Source: an uncultured Acidimicrobiales bacterium (GTDB lineage: Bacteria; Actinomycetota; Acidimicrobiia; Acidimicrobiales; Aldehydirespiratoraceae). Taken from it: a stretch of 64,000 nt of DNA. Below are positions 17,012-25,807 of this stretch, in pieces. Numbering within the stretch: position 1 is the stretch's first letter; every line of letters starts with the position of its first letter. Below the pieces are notes generated by a model. That model saw nothing but the letters and a program-made list of their open reading frames with translations. It did not search any database and was not told where the DNA came from. Made by a program: the position numbers and the translations under genes. The stretch lies in assembly GCA_951812975.1 (NCBI GenBank), contig CATOTC010000004.1:67636-131635 (forward strand). Direction: 5' to 3'.

Positions 17012-17640
17012 ATGCCTGAAAACAACCGGCGGCGCCGAGACTCCGATGAGACGACGACGCGGTTGTTGGATGCCGCGGCTGAAGTGTTTGTGGAACACAG
17101 CTACGACAAAGCCGTTGTCGCCGACATCGCGCGCCGCGCCGGGATGACCACAGGCGCGGTGTTAAGCCGATGGGCCAACAAGACTCAGCTGATGGCCGCC
17201 ACAGTCGACCACCTTTTCCAGAAGATTCTGCCCGACGAGAGGGTCAAGCAACTAGGCATTGAAGAACTGCCGCTGGTCGAGCTCCTTTCCGCTTGGTACG
17301 TCAACATCTTGATCGGAGACAAGACTAGGACGTGATGGTGCAGGCGTTCTCCAGCGCCCGCAACAACGACGCGGTGCATCAGCGCCTGACTTGGTTCCTA
17401 GACGAGCAGGTCCGCCAACTGGCCCACCTCGTCGAGCGGCACCAAAGCGAAGGAAAAATCTACCCCAGCTAGAGCACGGAGGCATTGGTCTTGATCATGC
17501 AGGCCCTCGGTGTAGAAACCCACGTGCTGTTGTCTGTCAGTCGGGACGAGGGGCACACCCCTTCCCACCAGAACGGGACACTCTCATCAGGCACTTCCTT
17601 GACAGCCTGTCCACCCCACCATCCCAAGGGCATCACACCG
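17012..17640 (+). pseudogene. Broken TetR-family transcriptional regulator
   Basis: The ATG at 17012 opens a clear TetR DNA-binding domain: TTTRLLDAAAEVFVEHSYDK, then VADIARRAGMTTGAVLSRW with the helix-turn-helix. The frame then breaks. About 17328 one base appears missing, and the ligand-domain continuation (VMVQAFSSARNN onward) is in the next frame. There is an in-frame TAG at 17470-17472 and a second frameshift near 17572, after which DTLIRHFLDSLSTPPSQ forms the expected C-terminus. Three independent lesions argue for a decayed gene, not sequencing error. Its former target is unknown. Confidence 0.8.
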
Positions 17641-17704
17641 AGACCGGAAACCGCCGTCTCCACCGAAGAGTTCGGAAACAACTTGAGAGAACCCGAACCC
17701 CTCA

Positions 17705-17761
17705 GGTCGTCCTTGGAGGTGTGAGCAGGTGGCGACCGCCGAAGGACTCGGGGGCATGGAT
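17705..17761 (-). pseudogene. Detached 3' end of an N-acyl-D-amino-acid deacylase gene
   Basis: Minus-strand codons read IHAPESFGGRHLLTPPRTT followed by TGA. The first 18 residues match the same region of the intact deacylase at 23113-24840 except one Ala to Gly. At DNA level 17708-17761 and 23149-23202 differ at 7 of 54 positions. Nothing upstream of IHAPES matches, so only the gene end is present, in direct orientation with the other copy. Confidence 0.85.
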
Positions 17762-17807
17762 GCTGACATCTGCGCACGGTGATATTCGCCTCTGGGGACC
17801 GCTAGCG

Positions 17808-18902
17808 TCAGGTCGAACGTACGGCCCACAAGTCGAATTCGCTGCGGGGCGTGGAGGTCACACCGAAATGGTCGGCCTGTCGTCGCCCCGCTGGCGCGGG
17901 ACCGGCGTCACGGCGCGTCTGGATTCGCCAACCAGTCCCTGTGAGGCTCTCTCGCAAAAGTTGCATTGGATCCTGGCGACATTGCGGGAACCCGCCGAAA
18001 CGCACCACGAGCCGAGCATGTGGACGGCAAACACTTGCGCAGTTGGTCCATACGTCCCGGAGTTGCTGGATGAAGCCCTCGGGTGAACCATGTGAGACTT
18101 GCACGCGCTGCTCGTAGTCGACGGTCTCGGGACCTCCCAACAGCCACAGTCTGAGCCACTGATCGGGTAGGTATGTCCTCATGCCGTAGTAGGGCGGCGA
18201 CGTAACAATCCATCCGAATTGCTCATCTCGAAGCTGCCTGAACACTTCGGGATCTCGGCTGTCCGCAAGCAGCACCCGCGAGCCATCCGGCACCGGCAGC
18301 ACCTGGGTGTAGTAGCGTTCAGCACGGCGTTTGACCACTGTTCGGATGTCTGCCGGTGGGGCGCTCAGCCCGTGTCGTTGCCAGTAGGTAACGGCATAGC
18401 GCGGCTTCGGTGCGTAGGTCCGGGGGCATTGATTGGACAGATACGAAGGTGAGGACTTGGTTAGCGGACCGTGAAGAGCACCCAGCAAGACCGCCTGCAA
18501 CGCCCGACGCTCAGGTGTGGAAGCGTCACGCACCAACGCCGATCGCACACGGGCGATGTCCTGGAGGGTGGCTTGATGGAATGCGAGTTGCCAGAACGGA
18601 CCCCGAGGCATCGCACACTCGGGTTCACTGCCGAGGATCTCGTCGAGGCACGTTGCGATTGCCTGGGGTTTCGTGGCGATGAGCTTGGCCTGAGCGACCG
18701 CCGCGGCGACGGGGTGTGTGTCGATGCCTGTGCTGGGCATTTCACGGAGCCGTGCGGCAAGGTTGGTGGTTCCCCGGCCACAGAAGGGGTCAAGCACCGG
18801 CTCGTGGGCCTCCGTGGCACGTGCCAGCACCTGTAGAGGAAACCCGAGCGGGAACATAGTGAAGTAGGGGCACACGGCGTTCAGTGGCACTTTTATGTTC
18901 AT
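17808..18902 (-). CDS. Site-specific DNA methyltransferase (N4-cytosine/N6-adenine type)
   Basis: 364 residues from the ATG at 18902, which overlaps the herA stop (ATGA). Motif I is DPFCGRGTT at about 37-45 for SAM binding. The catalytic motif is TSPPYYGMRTY near 234, an (S/T)PPY box of exocyclic-amino DNA methylases. Motif I precedes the catalytic box, with a long insertion between them that may serve target recognition. It is the last gene of a helicase-NurA-HerA-methylase operon. In such modules the methylase plausibly marks self DNA. It appears intact although its two upstream partners are damaged. Confidence 0.8.
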   Translation of the reverse strand: MNIKVPLNAVCPYFTMFPLGFPLQVLARATEAHEPVLDPFCGRGTTNLAARLREMPSTGIDTHPVAAAVAQAKLIATKPQAIATCLDEILGSEPECAMPRGPFWQLAFHQATLQDIARVRSALVRDASTPERRALQAVLLGALHGPLTKSSPSYLSNQCPRTYAPKPRYAVTYWQRHGLSAPPADIRTVVKRRAERYYTQVLPVPDGSRVLLADSRDPEVFRQLRDEQFGWIVTSPPYYGMRTYLPDQWLRLWLLGGPETVDYEQRVQVSHGSPEGFIQQLRDVWTNCASVCRPHARLVVRFGGFPQCRQDPMQLLRESLTGTGWRIQTRRDAGPAPAGRRQADHFGVTSTPRSEFDLWAVRST

Positions 18903-21046
18903 GATCCGTCGATAGCTTTCGCCCATGTCGTGTTGTTTTTCTTGAAGGTCTTCCAGCCCTCCTCGCCGAATGCCTTGTCGAGTGCCGGACGCACAAGGTC
19001 AAAGGCGATTTGGTCCCGGTCGTGAAGGTCCTTTGGCAGTGGCCCATCGAGGAAGAACGCCTTGATTGAGCCCCACGCTGCGCCGTCGGTTTGCACCCGT
19101 TCGTAGACCTGCGACGCTGCGAAGGCCTCAATGGCGGCGTTCTGGATGGTTTGTAATACGTCTACGCCGTCGGGTGAGTCGCTGTCGCTGGCTGAAGGCT
19201 GGGACACGTCGCCCTCTGAGGCTTGGGGCTCGGCATCGGCTGTGGCCGCGGATGATTTCGGACGACCCGAATTGCTTGGTGCCGCCGATGGAGTCTGTGG
19301 TGTCGTGGCAATGGAACGCATCCTGGTTCGGAGTTCTTGCGCGTAGGTGGCGACTGCGTCTCGGTTGGAGTCGGGGTCTTGGAGTGGGTGTTGAGCCTCG
19401 AATGATCGGCCACGCATTGGTACTGGGTACTGTCTGGAACCAGCAGAACTCCAAAAGACGCCCTGGCCTGGGATGGGTTCGTTGAGCAGGGAGGCCAAGA
19501 TGTCGGTTCCAAAGTGTGCGTTGGCGGCGTTTACGTTCTTGAGGTCACCTGCTGACAGCATGTGGAACAAGAACCAGTTGTCACCCTGGCTGAGGATCTC
19601 TCTGGGGATGCTGCCGGGTTGCTAGGTGACCAGCACGGCCCCTAGATCGTACTTGCGACCTTCTTTGACCCAGGTGATGTAGGGCGCTGCCGCGGCGGCC
19701 CTATCGTTGAGCACCGCCTGAGCCTCCTCGACGACGGCGATGGTCGGGATCGTCTCGGGCTCCGCTGCTGTGAACTGTTCTTGGTTGTGATCAAATATGA
19801 GGCGCAAGATCAGCCCCGACAACACGAGCGCCTGTTCTGAGGACATTTGAGAGACGTCCACGACACACAACTTGCCCTGTTTGAGGCCGGTCATGAGCAT
19901 GTCGAGCAACAGGCTGGACGGATCGTGCAAGGCCCGGACGATCCGTGTGGCGTTGGCCCGGGCCGCGAGAGACTCCATCTCTTGGCTGGATGTGAGTTTC
20001 AAGATGTTCTGGATCGTTTCGAGATCCGCGTCGTTTCCGTGCTCGTGCACCAGGTCAACCAATCGACGCCAATCATCGGCGTTCAGACCGCGCATCTTGA
20101 CGACGTTTTGCTGTTGTTGGCGATCCGGCGACAAAAATGTCCCCACCACATCGGCGGCGGACAACCGGCGGATATCTAGCAGGATTCTGCCCGCCACGAA
20201 GGACCCGTAGAAATCGCTCGGGGCTTTGCGGGAAGTGAACACGACGAGCTTGTCGGTCATGCCCTCAACATCACAGAAACCGGGGCGTCCCTTATCGTCG
20301 GGCCAGAAATACTCGCCATCGGGGTCAAATATGACCGTTCCGACAGGTACTTTGCGATCATTGCGTTTGGTGATCGTCGGCGTGTCCTCATAAAGACTGC
20401 TGAAGAGAAGCTTGGTTAGGTTGGACTTGCCGAACCCGGCGCGCGCGAAGATGAAGCTACGGCGCGCTACCAGATTCTCGACCGGAAACTTAACCCTGGC
20501 CTGTTCGGGTTGGGTCTGCATCCAGTCTTCTTCCTCTTCGGAGGGTCCGTAAAAAAACTCGCCCAGTGCCAGATAGCCGATGGTCGCGCCCTCACGGTTG
20601 TGGCCGGTGATCTCTTGGAGCACAGGCCCTGACGGAAACGCAACAGCGCTACCGGTCGGCGGCAGCCTCCTTAGCGATGCCACGAATCTGAGCCCCTGTG
20701 CGTGCGACCTCAACACCCCGAGCACTCTTATGTTGACCCGATACCTCAAGTACCGCTTACGCAAGTCGGCAGGAACCGGACGGTCATCTTGCAGGGCGCG
20801 GATGTTGTACTCCTCGCCGGACCCTGCCGACAGTTTGCCGTCGGAAGACAGTGTCGCGATCCGGCCCAAGATGGCCTCGTCCGGCGTGCCGAGCTGGATA
20901 AGCACGAACTGTCCGTGCATCGGAATGTTCTGGAACTCCTGCTGGTACGGCAGGGTCAAGTCGGCGTGAAACTCCATCCCTCCGTCGCGTAGCCCTCGAA
21001 ACACACCGACCTTCTGGTCCTTTGGGAACAGTTCGAGACGGTTCAT
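18899..21046 (-). pseudogene. herA: HerA-type ATPase interrupted by an in-frame amber codon
   Basis: The reading frame spans 715 codons but has a TAG at 19622-19624 (codon 475). Before it: an N-terminal beta-barrel (HAS-like) region, Walker A ARAGFGKSN at about 203-211 and Walker B IAVVEEAQ at about 437-442. After it the frame continues without shift as QPGSIPREILSQGDNWF, the rest of the conserved T-Q-x-P/sensor block, then a Ser/Ala/Pro-rich linker and a C-terminal domain of about 80 residues. The TAG replaces the Gln of TQQP, a single C to T change from CAG. Without suppression the product lacks sensor and arginine-finger regions. It starts 3 bp after nurA; HerA hexamers normally translocate DNA for NurA. 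Confidence 0.85.
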
Positions 21047-21049
21047 CGT

Positions 21050-22192
21050 CTAGTACCTCAGCCCGGCTGGATCGGCCATTTGCAGCTGGAATTCGTCCAT
21101 CACTTGGACCTCGTCTCTAAGTTGGGTACGGATTCCGTCGAACACCAGATCCTGGATTACGTCGAAGTCGAAGTCGACGAGAGCGGCGTGCTCGTGGGCC
21201 GCTTGTAGGCACAGCGGATAGAACGGAACCGGGAATCCACTTGTCGCGTCGGCGAGAAGACCGCCCAATATCGTTGGGGCTTCACCGACTTGCGATTCAA
21301 ACAGATCCACCGGCCAGATCGGGTCGTCCTCTCGGGGACCAAACTTGACGAAGAACATCTTGCCTGCGACGAACTTGTTGGCTTCGCCGCCTCGCATCGC
21401 CTCGTCACTGCCTCTGGCGTACTCGGACCAGGCATAGGCTCTCTCTTCGATTTCTCTGGGTATCTCGGCGTAAGCCGGGTAAGTCGTGCGCATGATCCCC
21501 TCTAGTGACATTGCCAGTCTGTAGCGGTCTAGGACTTTGGAATGCTTGGCAACACCAACCAGATACACGTTCCGCTTGTGCTCGCGTTTCTGTCGCTCGA
21601 TCTGCTCACCAAAGTGGCCGCGGAGCTTCGCGAACAGGTCGCGGGCGAAGACTTTGCTACGTAGGAGGCCGTCGCACACGATGATCGTGTCACTGGCAAA
21701 GTGCAACTCCCGCAGAACCTTGAACAGCACCGCCCACTCCACCAGTTCACGGTAGACCTGCACCCAAGATGAACTCGTTGGTTCTCCGTCGTCGTTGCGT
21801 CGGATCATGTGGCTCAACTTCGTCAAGTCCTTCACATCGAGCGCTTCCATCATCGCTCCCAACGCCGTACGAGGCTCGCCGGAGGTTTCGAACTGTTCAG
21901 AGCTGAGCTTCGTCACATCCGTCGTTGGGGTAATTGCCTCTACGCAGTATTCGTTATTGTTCGAGTCGACGACGCGCACGACCTGCACCAAGAACGGGTC
22001 AAATCGGATCTGGTTGTTGCCTCCGTCGGTACCGACGAGCGAGATGGATGTAGTCGAGATCGGCTCAATTTGCTTCGTTAGACGACGCAGCGCTCCGATC
22101 TCCTCGCGCAACCTGTCGAGAACCTCCATGTCCTGGCCGATCTGGTGCTCGACAGACTCCTTGAGGCGTTGCTGCGTGTCGGGGTCAAGCAT
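21050..22192 (-). CDS. nurA: NurA-like nuclease
   Basis: 380 residues from an ATG. NurA-domain hallmarks are visible: LVGTDGGNNQ at about 51 with the metal-binding Asp, TIIVCDGLLRSK near 170 with a second Asp, and NVYLVGVAKHSKVL with the conserved Lys. NurA is an RNase H-fold 5'-3' nuclease that works with HerA in DNA end processing or, in bacterial modules, in phage restriction. Genes lie 4 bp (helicase remnant) and 3 bp (herA) apart, so the operon was co-translated. The coding frame is intact. Confidence 0.8.
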   Translation of the reverse strand: MLDPDTQQRLKESVEHQIGQDMEVLDRLREEIGALRRLTKQIEPISTTSISLVGTDGGNNQIRFDPFLVQVVRVVDSNNNEYCVEAITPTTDVTKLSSEQFETSGEPRTALGAMMEALDVKDLTKLSHMIRRNDDGEPTSSSWVQVYRELVEWAVLFKVLRELHFASDTIIVCDGLLRSKVFARDLFAKLRGHFGEQIERQKREHKRNVYLVGVAKHSKVLDRYRLAMSLEGIMRTTYPAYAEIPREIEERAYAWSEYARGSDEAMRGGEANKFVAGKMFFVKFGPREDDPIWPVDLFESQVGEAPTILGGLLADATSGFPVPFYPLCLQAAHEHAALVDFDFDVIQDLVFDGIRTQLRDEVQVMDEFQLQMADPAGLRY

Positions 22193-22196
22193 CCTG

Positions 22197-22640
22197 CTAG
22201 GTCAATTCGGGGAGTGGGGTTGGCCACCCATCGGCCAAGGTCAAGGCTACAGCACCGAATGGATAGGGGCGAGGCAACGCCTCATCGTTCCTGTCGGCGT
22301 ACCGAATCGAACGTCTCGATGAGGCTCGGGGACGCGCTGCAGGAGCGGCGTGTGCCAACGCTGGTACATCGGATGTGGTTGATACCGCCGTTGTCGTTGG
22401 AGCCGCGACTCGCAGCAGTGTCTCAAGAAAGGCGAAGGACCGTAGGAATCCGCGGCCAGCAAGCGCTCGCTCGACTCTAGCCCTCAGGAACGACGAGCAT
22501 CTTAGGGCGGCTGCCGCGCCACCCCTTGACAGTTGGTCATGAAATTCTTGATTTCGGTATGTGCGGAGACACCCGTAGCAGCTGGTGCTGAACGCGCATT
22601 GGCACCCCTCAGCAATCTGGTGCGCCAATCGAAGTAGACG
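22197..22640 (-). pseudogene. C-terminal remnant of a DUF1998-type helicase
   Basis: The frame shows a zinc-binding signature, CQCAFSTSCYGCLRTYRNQ (C-x-C-x5-C-x2-C) followed by EFHDQLSRG, the pattern found at the end of large DEAD/DEAH helicases with a DUF1998/MZB domain. No Walker or helicase motifs remain: about 10-20 codons upstream of the zinc site the sequence joins an IS481 remnant. The tail after about residue 60 is low in conservation. The four cysteines are intact, so the loss was by truncation. It is the first gene of the nurA-herA-methylase operon, which therefore has lost its largest component and its original promoter. Confidence 0.7.
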
Positions 22641-23065
22641 ATGGAGGTTCTCTCGTATACCCCATCGATCCAGCCCAGCCGGTTCAACCCGTTACGACAC
22701 AGGATCCGCCACACCGTCGACGCCGGCACCCCCGCACGCGCCCCCAGATACACCGGCCCGCGCCTCGCGTTGGTCCGCAGCCGACAAACCCGCTCCTCCA
22801 CTCTGGCCGGGGTGCGCCTCGGCGACCGATTAGGCTTCGAGGACCGGTCCATGAGCCCAGCCTCACCCTCAACAACATAACGATGCCACCACTTCGCGAC
22901 CGTCCCCCAACAAAGACCCATCTGAGCCGCCACATGAACCTGGGGCATACCCGCCTCAACCCGACAGACCATCAACAAACGCCCAGCGGGCGTCAACCTT
23001 GCATTAGCGTGCGACATACGAGCCTCCTGTGTTTCGTGTGAGTTGTCGACAACCCCACACTTACA
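22640..23065 (-). mobile_element. Truncated IS481-family insertion sequence
   Basis: The transposase N-terminus begins at 23017 (MSHANARLTPAGRLL) with the helix-turn-helix, the KWWHRYVVEGEAGLMDRSSKP linker and STVWRILCRNGLNRL, all typical of IS481. The DDE catalytic half is absent: after about residue 125 the frame runs into helicase DNA. The left end is the TGTAAGTGTGG start at 23065, with GTTGTCGACAAC internal palindrome and an 11-bp repeat (GAGCCTCCTGT / ACAGGAGGCTC) flanking the leader. No right end is recognised, so the element was cut by a deletion that also removed the helicase front. Confidence 0.8.
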
Positions 23066-23112
23066 GGAGGCTCACCCCACCACGGAGCTACCAACCTCTA
23101 AGTCCACTACAC

Positions 23113-24840
23113 CTAGCCCCTGAATCTTGTTGGCCTTCGGGGCCTCCCCGTCCTCGGGGGTGTGAGCAGGTGGCGTCCGGCGAACGATTCGGGGGCGTGG
23201 ATTCGGCCCTCGGAATGCAGCAGCTCGCCGTGAACCCAGACGGCGTCGATTCCCTCTGGATGAACCAGCGGCTCGGTGTAGCTGTTGCGTTCGGTCACCC
23301 GGTCCCAGTCGAACAACACCACCGACGCGTCGGCGCCGGGCCGCAGAACAGGGCTCGGCAGGCCCATGAACTCACACGGCAGCACCGACATCCGGTGCAC
23401 GATCTCAACTAGCGACACACCGAGTTCCCGGGCCATGCGCAGCGACTTGGGGAAAGCACCGAGCAGGCGGGGATGAGGCTTCTGGCCAGGTCCGGGCATC
23501 AGGCCGTCGGTGCAGACCGCCATGTTCGGGCGACGAAAGAACCGCTCCACGGTGGCCTCATTGCCGTAATGGCTGATGATCGACACCTCACCGCGGTTGT
23601 CAAGGAAGAAATCGCAGACTGCGTCGTGAGCATCCATGGAACTCATATCGGTGACGCCGGCGGCGAGCACCACATCCGAGAAGCGCTTCCCCAAGAACTC
23701 GTCGCCCACCCCTTCAAGCACACCGGCTATCTGTATCCCCTCCAGACCACCGCAGAACGCCACGAAATTGTCCCACCCGGAGCCGTCACCGTGAATCTTC
23801 TCGAAGGCGAACCGGCGCACATCGGAATCGCCCAACCGGGCCATGAACTCAGCCCGAGTGCCCGACCGCACCTCAGGTGGGAACAAGGCGTCGGCGGTGG
23901 TGCTGCCTGCGGTGTAGGGATACATGTTGCCGATCGTCGGCACGGAGCCGGCTGCGTCGTCGAGGCGGGCCGCCACCTGCTCATACCGGTCCCAGTTGCG
24001 GCGCCCGGCAATCTTGGTGTGCTCACTGCAATAGGCGCCGCCGCCATCGGCAGCCGCGGTGATCACTTCGGTGAACGCATCCACGATGTCGTCGCTCTCC
24101 GAGCGAAGATGCGGGTACAGCGCGCCGGCTTTGACATCGTTGAAGGCTCGAACCAACGCGGTTATCTCACGCTCATCGCAGTACACCGCCGGGTTGTAGA
24201 CGAGGCCTGTGGACAGCCCCAGGCACCAGGGTGCCTCCCTGCGCACAACCTCTGCCATCTCCCTTATCTGCTGGTCGTCAGCGACACGGTCGAGGTTGCC
24301 CATCACCACACGCCGCACCGCGCTGTGCCCCAGATGCAGGCCCATGTCGGTGACCGTACGGCCCCTGTGCCAATCCAGGAACTCCTTGGTCGTGGTCCAG
24401 GACCACTGCGCGCCTCCGGCCGGATCATCGCTGTCGGGCGTGCGGGTGTCTCCACGGGGCGGACCGATCGACCCGTCGAGGGGGGCGAGCTGCATGGCGT
24501 ACTCGGCGCGTTGGTCAGCCGTCACGGGAGCGGGAGACAATCCGTCCACGCCGCAGATGCGCTTGGTGACGCCTCCCCGAAGCGCCATCTCACAACTCAA
24601 CGGGATGCCGTGCGCGCCCATTCGAGTGCCGCCGAGGGCACCGTGGTTGTGGGTGTCGACGAACCCGGGGGCGAGCACCCGTCCGTCCGCATCGATGGTG
24701 CGGTCCGCGTCCTCTGCATCGCTTCGCGGCACCCGTCCAAGATGCACGATCCGGTCGTCCGCCATCAGCACGTCACCGCGATAGGGCTCAGTCACCCCGT
24801 CGCCGATGACGATAAGGGCGTCGGTAATGAGCTGCCTCAC
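23113..24840 (-). CDS. N-acyl-D-amino-acid deacylase (D-aminoacylase), amidohydrolase family
   Basis: 575 residues from a GTG. The amidohydrolase barrel has the metal site DTHNHGAL near 61-68, CGVDG with a possible bridging Cys near 96, a SEHTKIAGRRNW segment and a late HYGNEATVERFF. A small beta-sandwich formed by both ends is indicated by the opening ITDALIVIGDGV and the closing DAVWVHGELLHSEGRI. Family members hydrolyse N-acyl-D-amino acids or related cyclic amides. A TACGGT hexamer is 6 nt before the start. The last 54 bp are duplicated at 17708-17761, marking the edge of the accessory DNA. Confidence 0.85.
   Translation of the reverse strand: MRQLITDALIVIGDGVTEPYRGDVLMADDRIVHLGRVPRSDAEDADRTIDADGRVLAPGFVDTHNHGALGGTRMGAHGIPLSCEMALRGGVTKRICGVDGLSPAPVTADQRAEYAMQLAPLDGSIGPPRGDTRTPDSDDPAGGAQWSWTTTKEFLDWHRGRTVTDMGLHLGHSAVRRVVMGNLDRVADDQQIREMAEVVRREAPWCLGLSTGLVYNPAVYCDEREITALVRAFNDVKAGALYPHLRSESDDIVDAFTEVITAAADGGGAYCSEHTKIAGRRNWDRYEQVAARLDDAAGSVPTIGNMYPYTAGSTTADALFPPEVRSGTRAEFMARLGDSDVRRFAFEKIHGDGSGWDNFVAFCGGLEGIQIAGVLEGVGDEFLGKRFSDVVLAAGVTDMSSMDAHDAVCDFFLDNRGEVSIISHYGNEATVERFFRRPNMAVCTDGLMPGPGQKPHPRLLGAFPKSLRMARELGVSLVEIVHRMSVLPCEFMGLPSPVLRPGADASVVLFDWDRVTERNSYTEPLVHPEGIDAVWVHGELLHSEGRIHAPESFAGRHLLTPPRTGRPRRPTRFRG
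23149..23202 (-). repeat. Direct repeat at the 3' end of the deacylase gene
   Basis: These 54 bp match 17708-17761 at 47 positions in the same orientation. Together the copies bracket the methylase-herA-nurA-helicase segment. Confidence 0.8.
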
Positions 24841-24846
24841 CCCCTA

Positions 24847-24852
24847 ACCGTA
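24847..24852 (-). promoter_or_regulatory. -10 element of the deacylase gene
   Basis: TACGGT on the minus strand, 6 nt from the GTG. Confidence 0.4.
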
Positions 24853-24935
24853 CCTGAGCGCAGACCTCAAGCACGCGAGTCCCCGACGCGCACCCCACAT
24901 CAAGCGCCGCTCGTCCCGCCCAGCGGGCGCGATGG

Positions 24936-25805
24936 TCAAAGTTCCCGTGCGCGGGCGGTGACAGTGCCGTACAGAACGCCCGCGACAATGATCACCGCGC
25001 CGACGACGGTACCCACTTCGGGCACCTCAGAGAACGCCAACCAGGCCCACAATGAAGCGGCGACCGTTTCGACCGGCGTGAACAGCGCCACTTCAGCCGC
25101 AGGCGCATAACGGGGCGCGTTCGTGTGCAACAACCTTCCCAGCGGATTCAGCACACCCATCCCCAAACAAGCCAGATAGGCGCGTCCGTCCAAAGACAGG
25201 GGCGCCGCGAAGACCGACGCAACAGCGACCGACAGGACCGCCGAAATCGACAGTCCGACGATCCTGCTCATTTCAGGCCAGCGCCGCCAGATGTTCACGC
25301 CTATCGAGAACGCCAGGACCGCGGCCACCGCCAACAGGTCGCCGTCGAGATTGGGCTCACCAACCGAACCGGCCACGATCACGGTCATCCCCGTGAAGGT
25401 GAGAAAGATAGCCGTCCAAACTCTCCGCGAAGCCCTCTCACTGAAGAAGATGCGGCCGACCAGGGCAACCAGCACCGGCGAGGCACCGACGATGACGACG
25501 ACGTTGGAGACCGTGGTGCGGGTCACCGCGGTGATGTAGGAGACCTGGCTCACCGTTGAGAGAACGGCGATCGCCGTCAACGGAACAGGAAAGCTGCGCC
25601 ACGACCGGATCGGATTCATCGTCTCGCTCCGCGAGCCAGTCACGAAATAGGTCACAAGCGATATCAATGAAACCCAGAAAACCAGATCCCAGACCTCGGC
25701 GCGCGACCAGCGCACGAAGAACGAGTCCGTGGAGACCACCAGCATCCCGCCCGCCGCATAGAGCCATCCACGGCTCCGGCCATGCAACCTCAGCCCTCCG
25801 GCCAC
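24936..25805 (-). CDS. EamA/DMT-superfamily transporter
   Basis: 289 residues from a GTG lying 2 bp after the rdgB stop. About ten hydrophobic segments are arranged as two EamA repeats; the first begins near LYAAGGMLVVSTDSFFVRW and the second near DLLAVAAVLAFSIGVN, with a typical ETVAASLWAWLAFSE ending. Proteins of this superfamily export amino acids, nucleosides or other metabolites across the inner membrane; the substrate is unknown. It is the last gene of murI-rph-rdgB. Confidence 0.85.
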   Translation of the reverse strand: MAGGLRLHGRSRGWLYAAGGMLVVSTDSFFVRWSRAEVWDLVFWVSLISLVTYFVTGSRSETMNPIRSWRSFPVPLTAIAVLSTVSQVSYITAVTRTTVSNVVVIVGASPVLVALVGRIFFSERASRRVWTAIFLTFTGMTVIVAGSVGEPNLDGDLLAVAAVLAFSIGVNIWRRWPEMSRIVGLSISAVLSVAVASVFAAPLSLDGRAYLACLGMGVLNPLGRLLHTNAPRYAPAAEVALFTPVETVAASLWAWLAFSEVPEVGTVVGAVIIVAGVLYGTVTARAREL

Positions 25806-25807
25806 CG

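Noticed and set aside
18899-19570. A separate 223-residue protein gene downstream of herA
   Set aside because: It is in the same frame as herA, and the codons between it and the amber codon complete the HerA motif, so it is the C-terminal part of the same gene.
22502-23017. A complete 171-residue transposase
   Set aside because: Only about the first 125 residues resemble IS481 transposase; the remainder is helicase DNA read in another frame, and the catalytic domain is missing.
12944-23112. CRISPR array in the accessory region
   Set aside because: No regularly spaced repeats with unique spacers were seen; the short repeats found have only two copies each.
23066-23148. Second copy of the tRNA-Leu 3' end marking the far side of an island
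   Set aside because: Only short GC-rich resemblance (CCCCGTCC) is present; it does not extend into the T-loop sequence.
23473-25110. A 545-codon open frame antisense to the deacylase gene
   Set aside because: It mirrors a well-supported gene and has a composition typical of the opposite strand of GC-rich coding DNA; no domain is recognisable. The same holds for long antisense frames at 31879-33618, 33612-35618 and 40552-42081.
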